A DNA stretch of 64,000 nucleotides from Thioploca ingrica (GTDB taxonomy: Bacteria > Pseudomonadota > Gammaproteobacteria > Beggiatoales > Beggiatoaceae), in assembly GCA_000828835.1 (NCBI GenBank), contig AP014633.1, forward strand, positions 186,001 to 250,000, read 5' to 3'. The translations under genes and the position numbers were made by a program. The notes under the pieces are model-generated. The model was given only the letters and a program-made list of their open reading frames with translations, was not told where the DNA came from and ran no database searches. Positions within the stretch are counted from its first letter, which is position 1. Each line of letters opens with the position of its first letter. Shown here in pieces: positions 27,805 to 37,686 of this stretch.

Positions 27805-29886
27805 ATGAAAAAGTTACTGTTACATAATTTGCGCTTGCGGATGATCATTTTGGTGTTATTGGGTGTGATACCGCCGATGCTGGTCGCTATTTGGTTTGCT
27901 AGTTCACAGGCTGCTCATATTATCCGTCAAGAAGTAAAAGAGAATCTTACTTTGCGTGCCAACGATTTAGCCAATAATGTGTTGAGGTGGGATCAAATGA
28001 ATGTGCTCGCTTTACGTAGCCTCAGCGAAAATCCCAAATTTGCCAATATGGAAGAGGAACAACAATTAGCTCATCTATCAACTACTTATCGTTTATACAC
28101 TGAAATATATGGTCTGGCCACTTTAGATCGAGAGGGTTACGTTATTGCGGAGGAAACGGGAAAGGTAGCAGAACTCGCTAACTTAAGTACCCACGATTAT
28201 TTTAAACGTGCTCTCGCTGGGGAAGAAATTATTCGCGAAGCCATTATATCTCATTCTTTTAAACAACCGACGATAACCTTTGCCACGCCGATCCGGCGCT
28301 TACCCACGCTGAATTTGGGTGCGAAAGGGATTTTAGTTGAACAATTACAACAGAAACTTAAGGAAAAAAATTACTATCACGGTGAAATTAATGGAATTTA
28401 TGATATGAGCACGGCGGAAGCCGTTCGTCAATTTCAAGCGAATTATGGTGGATTAGTGGCGAATGGGGTTGCTGATCCCTTAACCTTGCACTTGATTCGG
28501 TATCAAGAAGTAAAAAAACCACCCAGTTTGGATGAATCGGGTGAGATTGTGGGTGTCGCTGTTATTGCGACCTTTCTAACTGATCTGGCTAAAACAGTCG
28601 GTGCTATTCGCTTAGGTAAAACCGGTTATGCTTTCCTGGTTGATGAATTGGGTCGAGTTTTGGCTCACCCAGAATCCAAATTTGTCATCGGCGATGAATT
28701 AACTAATCTCAGTCATTATCCTCCAGTTAAAGCTATTTTAGAAGGTCATAGCGGTTTTTATGCTTTTACCGATGAAACTCAAGTGAAATGGTTATCCTAT
28801 GGTATTCATTTAAAAAATAAATGGAACGTCATTGCTTTACAACAACAAGCAGAAGTATTAGAAAAAGAATATTTTTTTATCCATTTAGTCATTTTAATCG
28901 CTACGGTGGCGGTGTTGAGTGTGGTGATTTTAATTTGGTTACTAATGACACGGTTATTAAAACCCATTACTGATCTAACCTTAGCGGCGAAAACCCTTTC
29001 TAAAGGCGAGTGGCAACAGCAAGTTCAGGTCAAATATCGAGATGAATTGGGAACTTTAGCTAATACCTTTAACCAAATGGCTAAGCAACTCCGCATTTCT
29101 TTCTCTATTCTAGAAGCTAAAAATGAAGAAGCACAAAAAGCACGCGCCGAAGCAGAAGAAGCGAGTAAGGCTAAAAGTGTGTTTGTCGCCAATATGACCC
29201 ATGAACTGAGAACTCCTTTGAATGCGATTATTGGTTACAGCGAAATGTTACAAGAAGAAGCCGAAGATATGGGATTAGATGATTTTATTCCCGATTTAAA
29301 AAAAATTGGCAGTGCCGGTAAACATTTATTAGCCTTAATTAATGATGTCCTTGATTTTTCTAAAGTTGAAGCGGGACGTATGGAACTGTTTCTAGAAACT
29401 TTTGCAATTGAGACGATGTTAGAGGACGTGCGAGCGACTATTGAACCCTTGATAGAAAAAAATAATAACCATTTACAGGTTAACCAAGCCGAACAATTAG
29501 GGCAAATGTATGCCGATGTGACTAAGGTTCGTCAATGTCTTTTCAACTTATTGAGTAATGCCAGCAAATTTACTGAAGAAGGGACTATCGATTTAGAAGT
29601 TCATCGTCACGGTGCTGCTGATGATAAAGATTGGATCACTTTTCAAGTCAGTGACTCCGGGATTGGGATGACTCCAGAGCAAATTAGTAAATTATTTAGT
29701 GCTTTTATGCAAGCGGATTCCTCAACTACCCGCAAATATGGAGGCACTGGCTTAGGCTTAGTGATTACTAAACAATTTTGTCAAATGATGGGAGGAAATG
29801 TTACGGTAGAAAGTGAATATGGTAAAGGTACCACTTTTAGCATTCATTTACCCGTTGAGGTAATCGAGCCCCAAAAAATAGCGTAA
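27805..29886 (+). CDS. sensor histidine kinase with a peptidoglycan-binding domain inside its Cache sensor
   Basis: 693 residues. TM1 about 10-32, then a periplasmic Cache-like sensor (33-355) with [18 protein letters not shown] and the later [17 protein letters not shown] typical of dCache. Between them (about 166-232) lies a PG_binding_1 three-helix domain: [46 protein letters not shown]2 is about 358-382, HAMP about 383-436, then a short coiled coil. HisKA has the phospho-acceptor in [15 protein letters not shown] (His about 466), and HATPase_c has [15 protein letters not shown] and [13 protein letters not shown]. No receiver domain is attached and no response regulator lies nearby. It may read cell-wall state. 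A STAND ATPase gene follows 47 bp later. Confidence 0.88.
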   Translation: MKKLLLHNLRLRMIILVLLGVIPPMLVAIWFASSQAAHIIRQEVKENLTLRANDLANNVLRWDQMNVLALRSLSENPKFANMEEEQQLAHLSTTYRLYTEIYGLATLDREGYVIAEETGKVAELANLSTHDYFKRALAGEEIIREAIISHSFKQPTITFATPIRRLPTLNLGAKGILVEQLQQKLKEKNYYHGEINGIYDMSTAEAVRQFQANYGGLVANGVADPLTLHLIRYQEVKKPPSLDESGEIVGVAVIATFLTDLAKTVGAIRLGKTGYAFLVDELGRVLAHPESKFVIGDELTNLSHYPPVKAILEGHSGFYAFTDETQVKWLSYGIHLKNKWNVIALQQQAEVLEKEYFFIHLVILIATVAVLSVVILIWLLMTRLLKPITDLTLAAKTLSKGEWQQQVQVKYRDELGTLANTFNQMAKQLRISFSILEAKNEEAQKARAEAEEASKAKSVFVANMTHELRTPLNAIIGYSEMLQEEAEDMGLDDFIPDLKKIGSAGKHLLALINDVLDFSKVEAGRMELFLETFAIETMLEDVRATIEPLIEKNNNHLQVNQAEQLGQMYADVTKVRQCLFNLLSNASKFTEEGTIDLEVHRHGAADDKDWITFQVSDSGIGMTPEQISKLFSAFMQADSSTTRKYGGTGLGLVITKQFCQMMGGNVTVESEYGKGTTFSIHLPVEVIEPQKIA

Positions 29887-29933
29887 TAACCCCCATAAAG
29901 TCAATTAAAAGAGTTTGCCAGAGGAGAACCGTG

Positions 29934-31790
29934 ATGAAACCCGCCATAACAATAGATAAACAATCCATCAAGACCCAAACGATTCTTGATGAAAATGGTA
30001 ACAAAATTGCCGTTATTTTGGCTTTGAATCAATTTGATGAATTATTGGCAAAAATTGCCAACTTGGTTAATCAAATTGAAGAAATACCAGCGAAAACGGG
30101 TACTCCGGCGCAAACCTCTCCAAGCCGGAGTAACGATAAAAATGCTTTACCCTTTCAAATTACTCTGTTACAACAACACCATAACACGCTTAATCAAGTT
30201 GTTGAAGATTTACGCAAATATGATGATCTCAATACCGAACTGGAGCGTAAACTCCAAGTTCAGCGGTTGATTAAATTTATTGATACCGAGCAACAAACGA
30301 TTAGACAACAATTGACTCAAGTTAAAAAAGATACCCTCTCAGCGACTTTATATCAGGTACCACCGCTACCCTCTAGCTTGAATAGCCACAATCCCTTGTT
30401 TAAAGAAGTTAAAACCCACTTACTGGCTAAAGCGGTTAACAAACAAAAACCGCCTTTAGTGATACAAGCACCCAGTGGCACCGGTAAATCCGTTATAGCC
30501 GCTAGGTTAGCACGAGATGCTGAGGTACAACATACTTTTCCAGATGGAATTTTCTGGTTAAGTTTGGGAAAAGACTCTGATTTATTGGCTCACCAACTCG
30601 CAGTTATCCATTTACTGGATGAAACCACAACCAATGTATTTGATGTTGAAGAAGGGACTGCCAGGTTACGAGAATTATGTGCACCTCGGGCTAGTTTAAT
30701 TATTTTAGATGATGTGACCGATGCACAAGATGTACTCGCCTTTAATATTGAAAGCGAATATAGTCAACTATTAATAACCAGTAGTGAAGATAAGTTAGCA
30801 GATATCTTGCAATATTTCATCAACACCACTAAAGGTTATGAATTAAAACCCTTTACTACAGAACAAGCGCTTCACTTTTTCTTTCAGTGTGTCGGAGAAA
30901 AAATCGCGACGCCAGCAACAGTACCCATTGATGCAGCCGCATTAGTCCGTGCTTGTGCCTACTTACCGTTAGCAATTAAATTAGCTGCTAATATCGCTCG
31001 TGTTCAACCCTTGTCTACTTGGCAAACGCTATTAGATAATTTCCAAGATAAGACTACTGAATTTCCTAAGCAATATCCACTAAGCTTAATGCAAGCATTG
31101 CAACTGAATATTGACGCACTGGGAGAAACAGCTGATTACTATTTAGCATTGGCGGTATTTATTGATTACTCTCATATTCCACCGCATGTAGTCTTCATGT
31201 TATGGCGTTATTTGTACCAATTACGAGATGAAGAATCTTCTAAATTTATCAATGAATTAACTGATAAAGCTTTATTACACCGCAATGAAACTGGGACAAC
31301 TCAATATTTTCGCTTACACTCTTTTCAACATGACTATTTATGTGAACAAGCCGAATTGGAAAAATTACATAATCATTTATTAGCGCCTTACCGTCGTCAA
31401 TGTGATCAACATGGTTGGGTCAGTGGACCGAATGATGGTTATTTCTTTGAGTATCTCAGTATCCATTTACATCATGCTGGACGCTTGAACGAACTAAAGC
31501 TACTACTACTGGATTACGATTGGCTGAATAACAAATTAAAAGCCACCAATATCCATGCCTTACTGAGTGATTATGAATGGTTAGATGATAAAGAAGTTAA
31601 CCTCGTTAAAGAAACACTTCACGATGCGGCTATTGTGTTACATACTCATAAAACCGAATTAGCTAACCAATTGTTGGACCGCTTATGGGATAATCCTGCA
31701 GTTAAAAGCAATAAAGACATTCAAGCGTTATTAAATCAAGCCAAAGAAGCCTCTCCTAATTGGCATTGGCAACCTCATTTTCAGGATTAA
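29934..31790 (+). CDS. NB-ARC (STAND) ATPase with antitoxin-like N-terminus, lacking WD40 repeats
   Basis: 618 residues from ATG 29934 (GAGGAG 7 bases upstream; GTG at 29931 is in frame). Residues about 5-45 (TILDENGNKIAVILALNQFDELL) resemble the Phd/VapB-type antitoxin opening. A coiled region follows, then NB-ARC: P-loop QAPSGTGKSVIAARLA (about 178-193), GIFWLSLG, Walker B ASLIILDDV (about 250-258), LLITSSED (sensor), and the winged-helix/GxP-like AYLPLAIKLAANIA. After 440 the helical linker (LHSFQHDYLCEQ, LLDYDWLNNKL, NIHALLSDYEWL, LANQLLDRLW) is the one that in other NB-ARC proteins leads into WD40 repeats, but this protein stops there. A molecular switch without a visible sensor or known effector. 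Probably co-transcribed with the kinase before it. Confidence 0.82.
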   Translation: MKPAITIDKQSIKTQTILDENGNKIAVILALNQFDELLAKIANLVNQIEEIPAKTGTPAQTSPSRSNDKNALPFQITLLQQHHNTLNQVVEDLRKYDDLNTELERKLQVQRLIKFIDTEQQTIRQQLTQVKKDTLSATLYQVPPLPSSLNSHNPLFKEVKTHLLAKAVNKQKPPLVIQAPSGTGKSVIAARLARDAEVQHTFPDGIFWLSLGKDSDLLAHQLAVIHLLDETTTNVFDVEEGTARLRELCAPRASLIILDDVTDAQDVLAFNIESEYSQLLITSSEDKLADILQYFINTTKGYELKPFTTEQALHFFFQCVGEKIATPATVPIDAAALVRACAYLPLAIKLAANIARVQPLSTWQTLLDNFQDKTTEFPKQYPLSLMQALQLNIDALGETADYYLALAVFIDYSHIPPHVVFMLWRYLYQLRDEESSKFINELTDKALLHRNETGTTQYFRLHSFQHDYLCEQAELEKLHNHLLAPYRRQCDQHGWVSGPNDGYFFEYLSIHLHHAGRLNELKLLLLDYDWLNNKLKATNIHALLSDYEWLDDKEVNLVKETLHDAAIVLHTHKTELANQLLDRLWDNPAVKSNKDIQALLNQAKEASPNWHWQPHFQD

Positions 31791-31839
31791 CCAGCAAACG
31801 GATTATTTACTATTAATTATTTAACCAGTATTATAATAA

Positions 31840-32121
31840 TTAACCAATTTCAAATCCATCTGAACAATCATGAGGGCGAGTTATTGCCTGACACTGAACT
31901 GAAATGACATAAGCTAAGGGTGGACCTTGATGTAACCAAGCACATAATTGCTCTACCGCACGACTATCACCACAAGCGACCACTTCAACTCGTCCATTAG
32001 CGAGATTATAAGCCCATCCCGATACACCTAAACGCTGAGCTTGTTGGCGAGTGTAGTAACGAAAAGAAACGCCTTGTACCCGCCCACTCACTAAACAACG
32101 CTGACAAATTTTCTGTTCCAT
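31840..32121 (-). CDS. acyP: acylphosphatase
   Basis: 93 residues, the usual length. It hydrolyses acyl phosphates such as carbamoyl and acetyl phosphate. The phosphate-binding loop and catalytic Arg are in SGRVQGVSFRYYTRQQA (about 12-28), and the catalytic Asn is in AYNLANGRVEVVACG (about 37-51). It converges with the STAND gene. N-terminal cysteines (CQRC) are unusual but outside the active site. Confidence 0.93.
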   Translation of the reverse strand: MEQKICQRCLVSGRVQGVSFRYYTRQQAQRLGVSGWAYNLANGRVEVVACGDSRAVEQLCAWLHQGPPLAYVISVQCQAITRPHDCSDGFEIG

Positions 32122-32241
32122 GTAAAATTCTCTTAAATAAAGGGTTAAGGTTAGCTTTAGGTAACAAGTATAATGAATCTTAACCGCCGGGAAAAATGAT
32201 TGAGGTATTCTCTTAATATTCTAAAGTAATATGGTTAACAA

Positions 32242-33027
32242 ATGATGTCTAACAATAAAAAATTAGCTAATCTAGCTCGTTACCTCGAACTGATTTTATA
32301 TAAAACTTATGCCGATTTAAGAGCGGAGACAGAACGTACTTATCTTGGTTTCTTATGGTGGATTTTTGAACCGATTATGTATATGACTGTCTTTTACGCA
32401 TTTTTTGGGCTATTACTCGGTCACAAAACCGATGATTTTGTCCCATTTTTATTAATAGGATTAACCGCTTGGCAATGGTTTAAATCCTGTTTATCCCACG
32501 GTTCAGAAACGATCTTAGGTGCACATCACTTAATGCAACAAGTTTATCTGCCTAAAGTTATTTTTCCAATTATCTTAATTTTGACAGATACCGTAAAATT
32601 TTTATTTATCTTCATCTTATTATTAGTTTTTTTATGGGGTTACGGCTATCAGGTTAATTCAGCTTATTTAGCATTACCTTTGTTGTTAATAGTGCAGCTA
32701 CTGTTTACCACCGCTATCACTTTATTTCTAGCCGCTATTGTCCCGTTTGTACCCGACTTACGCTTTGTGGTGGAAAATTTATTAACAGCGGTATTCTTCA
32801 TGTCCGGCATTATTTTAAACGCCGAAGCCGTTCCGGCAGCTTATCGTGGTTATTATTATTTAAATCCAATGGTTAACATTATTGAAACCTATCGTACTAT
32901 ATTAATGCATAATACTTGGCCAAATTGGTCAACTTTATTCATCATTACGGTAATATCATTAATTGGAATCGGGTTAGCTAACCGACTCATTGTTCATTTT
33001 GAATACCTTTATCCGAAAATAATGTGA
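32242..33027 (+). CDS. wzm: ABC-2 polysaccharide exporter permease (Wzm/KpsM type)
   Basis: 261 residues with about six membrane helices (FEPIMYMTVFYAFFGLLL, ILILTDTVKFLFIFILLLVFLWGY, LALPLLLIVQLLFTTAI, LLTAVFFMSGIIL, LFIITVISLIGIGLANRLI). The N-terminal RAETERTYLGFLWWIFEP and the PMVNIIETYR segment are family hallmarks. It exports O-antigen or capsule polymers with a Wzt-type ATPase. No ATPase is next to it; the only candidate in the window is at 54877. ATG at 32245 is an alternative start. Confidence 0.88.
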   Translation: MMSNNKKLANLARYLELILYKTYADLRAETERTYLGFLWWIFEPIMYMTVFYAFFGLLLGHKTDDFVPFLLIGLTAWQWFKSCLSHGSETILGAHHLMQQVYLPKVIFPIILILTDTVKFLFIFILLLVFLWGYGYQVNSAYLALPLLLIVQLLFTTAITLFLAAIVPFVPDLRFVVENLLTAVFFMSGIILNAEAVPAAYRGYYYLNPMVNIIETYRTILMHNTWPNWSTLFIITVISLIGIGLANRLIVHFEYLYPKIM

Positions 33028-33287
33028 TAAACCATAAGCAAAACCTTAAGTGATTCCAATGGCAAAAACAGTGATAATTTATTTAAATTTAATGGAAACT
33101 CAGGCTGTTACGACTGGAGATATTGTGGATAGCACGTTAAATATTCAGTTGCCGAGTAATCGTATGTTTGGAATGTAATCAACAAGCCAGTAGTGAAATC
33201 CAGGAGAGGGATTATGATCTCCCTGGATTACGTTACGCCTCATCCAAGCTACACTCGCTTTTTTATCGTGAAACCCTAGGGAAAACT

Positions 33288-33878
33288 ATGAAATTAAACC
33301 CATTTTTTCCATTATTACTGTTCTTATCGGTAAGTTGCGTTGCTGTATCTACCAACGAGTCATCTACCCGGTTGCTTATAAAAAATTTTCCTAATACCCA
33401 ACAAAGTTTGGATTACACTTGCGGACCTTCTAGTGCTGTGTCTCTAGCCAAATTTTACGGTATCAAATCAGATGAATTAACCGCAACTGGGGAAATGAAA
33501 CCTAGCCCAGAAGTAGGTACTACGCCAGAAAAAATGGCTAATTGGCTAAAAAGCAAAGGATTAAAAGTCACTTGGAGTGAAAATGGCACACTTGACTTAC
33601 TCAAAGACAATTTAACAAAGGGTATTCCTACGCTGGTTGAATGGATCGACTGGGGGGGACATTGGGTGGTGGTGATAGGAATGGATGACAAAGGTACACC
33701 CAACACCGATGACGATGAAATTATCCTGGCTGATCCCTATGACCGAATAGATGGAAAACCAGATGGTTTAACCTACTTTAATATGGAGCGCTTTGATTCC
33801 ATGTGGTTTGATGCTTTCTATTTTGGCAAACCCATGAAGAGAATTTATATGTTTGTTAATCAATCGCTAGCCCAGTAA
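33288..33878 (+). CDS. exported C39-like cysteine peptidase
   Basis: 196 residues from ATG 33288; AGGGAA precedes it and a signal peptide begins directly (FFPLLLFLSVSCVAVS). The longer frame from 33168 runs through a palindromic repeat and is not credible. Peptidase C39-like residues are visible: the nucleophile Cys in QQSLDYTCGPSSAVSLA (about 36-52), His in GGHWVVVIGMDD (about 124-135), and Asp in ILADPYDR. The signal region ends in SVSC, a poor lipobox, so periplasmic or lipid-anchored location is open. C39 domains cut double-glycine leaders, but no partner transporter or leader peptide gene is nearby. Confidence 0.8.
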   Translation: MKLNPFFPLLLFLSVSCVAVSTNESSTRLLIKNFPNTQQSLDYTCGPSSAVSLAKFYGIKSDELTATGEMKPSPEVGTTPEKMANWLKSKGLKVTWSENGTLDLLKDNLTKGIPTLVEWIDWGGHWVVVIGMDDKGTPNTDDDEIILADPYDRIDGKPDGLTYFNMERFDSMWFDAFYFGKPMKRIYMFVNQSLAQ

Positions 33879-33890
33879 ATTGTGGATAGT

Positions 33891-33977
33891 CGCGGAGGGT
33901 GGATAAGGCACCAGCCGTCATCCACCTTCATCGAATCCTAAAAACGGTGGATGACGCGAAGCTTTACACCCTCCGCG
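33891..33977. repeat. 87-bp nested palindrome between convergent genes
   Basis: Outer arms CGCGGAGGGTG (33891-33901) and CACCCTCCGCG (33967-33977) are perfect inverted copies. An inner pair, GTCATCCACC and GGTGGATGAC, forms a second perfect stem. It lies between the stops of the C39-like gene and xdhB, so it can act as a terminator on either strand, and its form fits a small mobile palindrome. Confidence 0.8.
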
Positions 33978-33994
33978 AGCTAAATTTATTGAAT

Positions 33995-36262
33995 TTAATA
34001 CGAATTAGGGTATAAAGCTAACAATACTTTTTCCGGCGTGAGTGGTGCCGAACAAGTGAACTGCAAATCGGGGCGAAAAGCTTTCATCGCTTGCCAAATC
34101 GCAAAATAAGCACTGATACCATATATCAGAGGAGGTTCACCAACAGCCTTGGAATGGAGTAATCCCTCTGGATTATTAGCATTTTCTAAGAAATGGACTG
34201 AGATTTCGTGCGGGGCGAAATAAATATCCGGAATTTTATAAGTTGACAGGCGGTCAGTTAATAATCTTCCCTGCTCGGTATAGATTAATTCTTCAATCGT
34301 CATCCAGCCAATCCCTTGAACAATACCTCCTTCAACTTGTCCGCGATCAATCAGTGGATTTAAGCTGTTACCACAATCCTGTACAATCTTAACGGTATCA
34401 ATTTGATAGGTGCCCCGTAAACAATCGACGGTCGCTTCGGTTATCGCCGTACCAAACACGTAATATGCGAAAGGGTGACCTTGTTCTTGAGTCTTATTGA
34501 AATAAAGGTGGGGGGTGGCGTAATGAGATTGCGCGGAGAGACTGACTCGATTGAAGTAAGCCAATGGAATCAGTTTACTCCAAGTTAAATTCGTCGCTTT
34601 ACCATTCACACAGACCATTTCATTTTTAATGGTAATTTCATCTTCATCTACTTGACGCAGTTGTAACTTTTTCCGCGCGACTTTTTCTAACCGCGCTAGA
34701 ATAATTAAACAGGCTTGTTTGGTGGCTTGACCATTTAAATCCGCACTACAACTCGCCGCGGTGGGTGACATATTCGCAATCCGACTCGTATTAGTCGTGT
34801 TTAGTTTGATGCGATTGGTATTGATAGAAAAAATTTGGGATGCAATTTGCCGAATTTTGCTATTAACCCCTTGTCCCATTTCAACGGCTGAGGTACTGAT
34901 ACTCACACTCCCATCAACATAAACATGCACTAAGGCACTCGCTTGATTTAAAAAGGCGCTGGTAAAGGAAATGCCAAAACAAATGGGGATGAAAGCGAAG
35001 CCTTTTTTATAAAAAGCGTGTTCGGCATTAAACTTTTTGATCTGTGCTGCTAGTTTGTCAACTTCATATTGTTGTATAGCGGTTTCCCAACAGCGGCGAG
35101 ATTGATTGCCGGTAACAGTCATACCATAGGGAAACCGATCACCCTCTTTGAGCAGATTTTTTTGTTGAATTACCGCCGCGGTAACGCCTAATTTTTCAGC
35201 GGCTTTAGCAATCGCCGCTTCGATGACCAATACGGCTTGGGGTGCGCCAAAGCCACGAAAAGCCGTGTTAGGTGGTAAATGAGTCCGACAACTGATCGCC
35301 GTCGCTTTAATGTGGGGAATAAAATAGCTATTAGTCGCATGAAAGAGCGTTCGTTCTAAAATAGCGGGCGATAAGTCAGCCGATGCCCCCGCGTTTTGAT
35401 AAAAAGTCACTTCATAAGCAAGAATTTGCCCAGTATGCGTTAAGCCAATTTTAAAATCGGAAGAGTAAGGATGTCGTTTACCGGTCATCCGCATATCTTC
35501 GTGCCGAGATAAAATCAGTTTGACCGGTTTTTGTAAGTGAAAAGTGGCTAAAGCGACCAGAGTAGCCCATATGGTTGCCTGTTCTTCTTTGCCACCAAAG
35601 CCACCACCTAATCGCAAGACTTCTACTTCGATCTGGTGCATGGGTAAGCCGAGCACTCTCGCGACTATCCGTTGTACCAAGCTCGGTGATTGTGTCGCCG
35701 CTATAATTTTTAAGCCTTTATTTTCGGTAGGATAAGCAAAAGCACCTTGAGTTTCTAAATAAATATGCTCTTGTCCACCGGATTCGACGGTTCCCTCCAC
35801 GACGACATCACATTGTGGCCAAGCTTTTTCAATGTGGCCAAGAGAAAAAGTGCGTGGCGGCAGGAGTAACTGTCCTAAGCGGTAAGCTTGTCGAGCATCG
35901 ATAATAGCGGGTTGTTCTGCAAATTGAATGGCAATCGCTTGTACCGCTTGGTGAGCGAGATCAGCTTGTTGAGCCACGACCATTGCAATCGGTTGCCCAC
36001 AGTAGTGCACTTCATCTACCGCCAGCAGCGGCTCATCTAAAATGAGATTGCCAATTTGATTTTGTGCGGGAATGTGAGCCGCCGTTAACACCGCATAAAC
36101 ACCTTCCAGTTCTTGCGCCGGGGCGAGATTGAGTTGCGTTATTTGACCATGCGCTACTGGCGAAGCGAGCACCGCCGCATAGAGTGTCCCCTCGGGTAGG
36201 GTGGCATCATCGATAAATTGCGATTCACCTCTGACATGCAGATAGGCATCACTTGATATCAC
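33995..36262 (-). CDS. xdhB: xanthine dehydrogenase, molybdopterin-binding large subunit
   Basis: 755 residues. Carries the molybdenum cofactor that oxidises hypoxanthine and xanthine to urate. Conserved parts: an N-terminal a/b-hammerhead domain (VRGESQFIDD, PLLAVDEVHYCGQPIAMVVA), GQEHIYLETQGAFAYP (cofactor-contact Gln), GGGFGGKEEQAT, NTAFRGFGAPQAV with the substrate-contact Arg, EMGQGVNSKIRQIA, and the catalytic Glu in SKAVGEPPLIYG near 728. Complete. Its start overlaps the xdhA stop by ATGA, so they are coupled. The insertion/maturation factor gene xdhC is not nearby. Confidence 0.93.
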   Translation of the reverse strand: MISSDAYLHVRGESQFIDDATLPEGTLYAAVLASPVAHGQITQLNLAPAQELEGVYAVLTAAHIPAQNQIGNLILDEPLLAVDEVHYCGQPIAMVVAQQADLAHQAVQAIAIQFAEQPAIIDARQAYRLGQLLLPPRTFSLGHIEKAWPQCDVVVEGTVESGGQEHIYLETQGAFAYPTENKGLKIIAATQSPSLVQRIVARVLGLPMHQIEVEVLRLGGGFGGKEEQATIWATLVALATFHLQKPVKLILSRHEDMRMTGKRHPYSSDFKIGLTHTGQILAYEVTFYQNAGASADLSPAILERTLFHATNSYFIPHIKATAISCRTHLPPNTAFRGFGAPQAVLVIEAAIAKAAEKLGVTAAVIQQKNLLKEGDRFPYGMTVTGNQSRRCWETAIQQYEVDKLAAQIKKFNAEHAFYKKGFAFIPICFGISFTSAFLNQASALVHVYVDGSVSISTSAVEMGQGVNSKIRQIASQIFSINTNRIKLNTTNTSRIANMSPTAASCSADLNGQATKQACLIILARLEKVARKKLQLRQVDEDEITIKNEMVCVNGKATNLTWSKLIPLAYFNRVSLSAQSHYATPHLYFNKTQEQGHPFAYYVFGTAITEATVDCLRGTYQIDTVKIVQDCGNSLNPLIDRGQVEGGIVQGIGWMTIEELIYTEQGRLLTDRLSTYKIPDIYFAPHEISVHFLENANNPEGLLHSKAVGEPPLIYGISAYFAIWQAMKAFRPDLQFTCSAPLTPEKVLLALYPNSY

Positions 36263-37686
36263 GGTAATAATGCCTCTAACGTAATTTGCTCGGGGAACAG
36301 CGTGATAAAATGCGCATAAATGAGTTGACGTAACAATAACCGTTTGTACTCTGCTGAACCGCGAACATCACTCAGCGGGGTAATTTCAGTTTGCGCAACC
36401 GTCACCGCTTGGCGAATAGTAGCGGCGGTCACTTTTTTACCGCTTAAATAGTTAACGGTTTGAGCCAGATAAAGTGGTATTGGCGCTACACCCCCGGCGG
36501 ATAAATGAAGTTGTTGAATGAGATCTTTTTCAACGTGGATTTGTATAGCTGAATTGATACTGGCAACGTCTAAATGGGTGCGTTTAGACACTTTCTCAAA
36601 GTTAACCAGTACATGTTTAGAAGGTAAAGAAAAACTCAGGCTTTCTACCCATTCGTGCGGTTGTTTATTGACTTGGCGGTAACCGGTAAAAAAGTCTTTT
36701 AAGGCTAAAGTCCGTTGAGTATGACCGCTGTTTAAGTGCAGTGTCGTTTCCAATACCAGAAAGAGGATCGTCAAATCACCAATCGGTGAAGCATGAACGA
36801 TATTGCCACCTATCGTCGCTTGATGTCGAATCGGTGTTGCCGCAATTAATTTGAAGTAAGCGGTCATTTTGGGAAAGAAAGCTTGTATAATCGGCGAATT
36901 TTTAATTTCTTCCACCGTCGTGGCAGCACCAATATAACAACGATTTTTCTCAATGTGGATTCCTTTTAAACTTTTATCGGGTGATAAATAGATTAACGGT
37001 TGAGATGTATCAATTGGTTGTGTCCATAAATCGGTACCACCGGCGATGAATGTTCCTACAGAAGCCATCTCGGTAGTGATCGGCTTAGCCGGCAGTTGAT
37101 ATTTTTGCAAGCGTTGCGGAATTTGTAAAAAGTAAGCGGGAACAATTTGTTTCTCAACTAACCAAGCAATCCGTTCTATTTTACTATGATTTAAACTACT
37201 GGCGGTGGAGAGTAATTGCTGACAAACTCGAATGAGGGCGCGTTTAATGGCTTGATAACCGGTACAACGACACAGGTTGCCATCAACAGCGGCAAGCTGT
37301 TGGGCAGAGTCAAAATGTGAACTATTAAAAAATAATCCGGTGATGGCTAGTACAATTCCCGGAGTACAATAACCACATTGAGTAGCACCTTCGGTTAACA
37401 AGGCTTGTTGAATAGGTGTTAAATCCGTTTGATTTAAACCTTCAATCGTAATAACATGTTTGCCATTGACTTGTCCTAATGACAACAAACACGAATTGGC
37501 TGATTGGTAAGAAATAAGATGACCTTTCCATTCCCCAACGAGAATAAGGCAGGCACCACAGTCTCCTTCCTGACAGCCCGTTTTCGTTCCCACCAAGCGT
37601 TGATTGTGGCGTAGAAAATCTAAAATGCACGTTCCTTCAAATACATCGGTGGAAATATCTTTGTCATTAAGAATGAAGTTAACCAT
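36259..37686 (-). CDS. xdhA: xanthine dehydrogenase, iron-sulfur/FAD small subunit
   Basis: 475 residues. Domains in order: plant-type [2Fe-2S] ferredoxin (GTKTGCQEGDCGACLIL, about 33-49, plus the fourth Cys near 66), the second [2Fe-2S] helical domain (TQCGYCTPGIVLA near 102 and GNLCRCTGYQAIKRAL near 135), the FAD-binding domain (FIAGGTDLWTQ near 208; ATIGGNIVHASPIGDL near 284) and the C-terminal CO-dehydrogenase flavoprotein-like domain (SAGGVAPIPLYL). It passes electrons from the molybdenum site to NAD+. First gene of the xdhAB operon. Confidence 0.94.
   Translation of the reverse strand: MVNFILNDKDISTDVFEGTCILDFLRHNQRLVGTKTGCQEGDCGACLILVGEWKGHLISYQSANSCLLSLGQVNGKHVITIEGLNQTDLTPIQQALLTEGATQCGYCTPGIVLAITGLFFNSSHFDSAQQLAAVDGNLCRCTGYQAIKRALIRVCQQLLSTASSLNHSKIERIAWLVEKQIVPAYFLQIPQRLQKYQLPAKPITTEMASVGTFIAGGTDLWTQPIDTSQPLIYLSPDKSLKGIHIEKNRCYIGAATTVEEIKNSPIIQAFFPKMTAYFKLIAATPIRHQATIGGNIVHASPIGDLTILFLVLETTLHLNSGHTQRTLALKDFFTGYRQVNKQPHEWVESLSFSLPSKHVLVNFEKVSKRTHLDVASINSAIQIHVEKDLIQQLHLSAGGVAPIPLYLAQTVNYLSGKKVTAATIRQAVTVAQTEITPLSDVRGSAEYKRLLLRQLIYAHFITLFPEQITLEALLP

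Noticed and set aside
33059-33178. 39-codon ORF between wzm and the C39-like gene
   Set aside because: Opens with ATG but no ribosome site and nothing recognised; too short to support.
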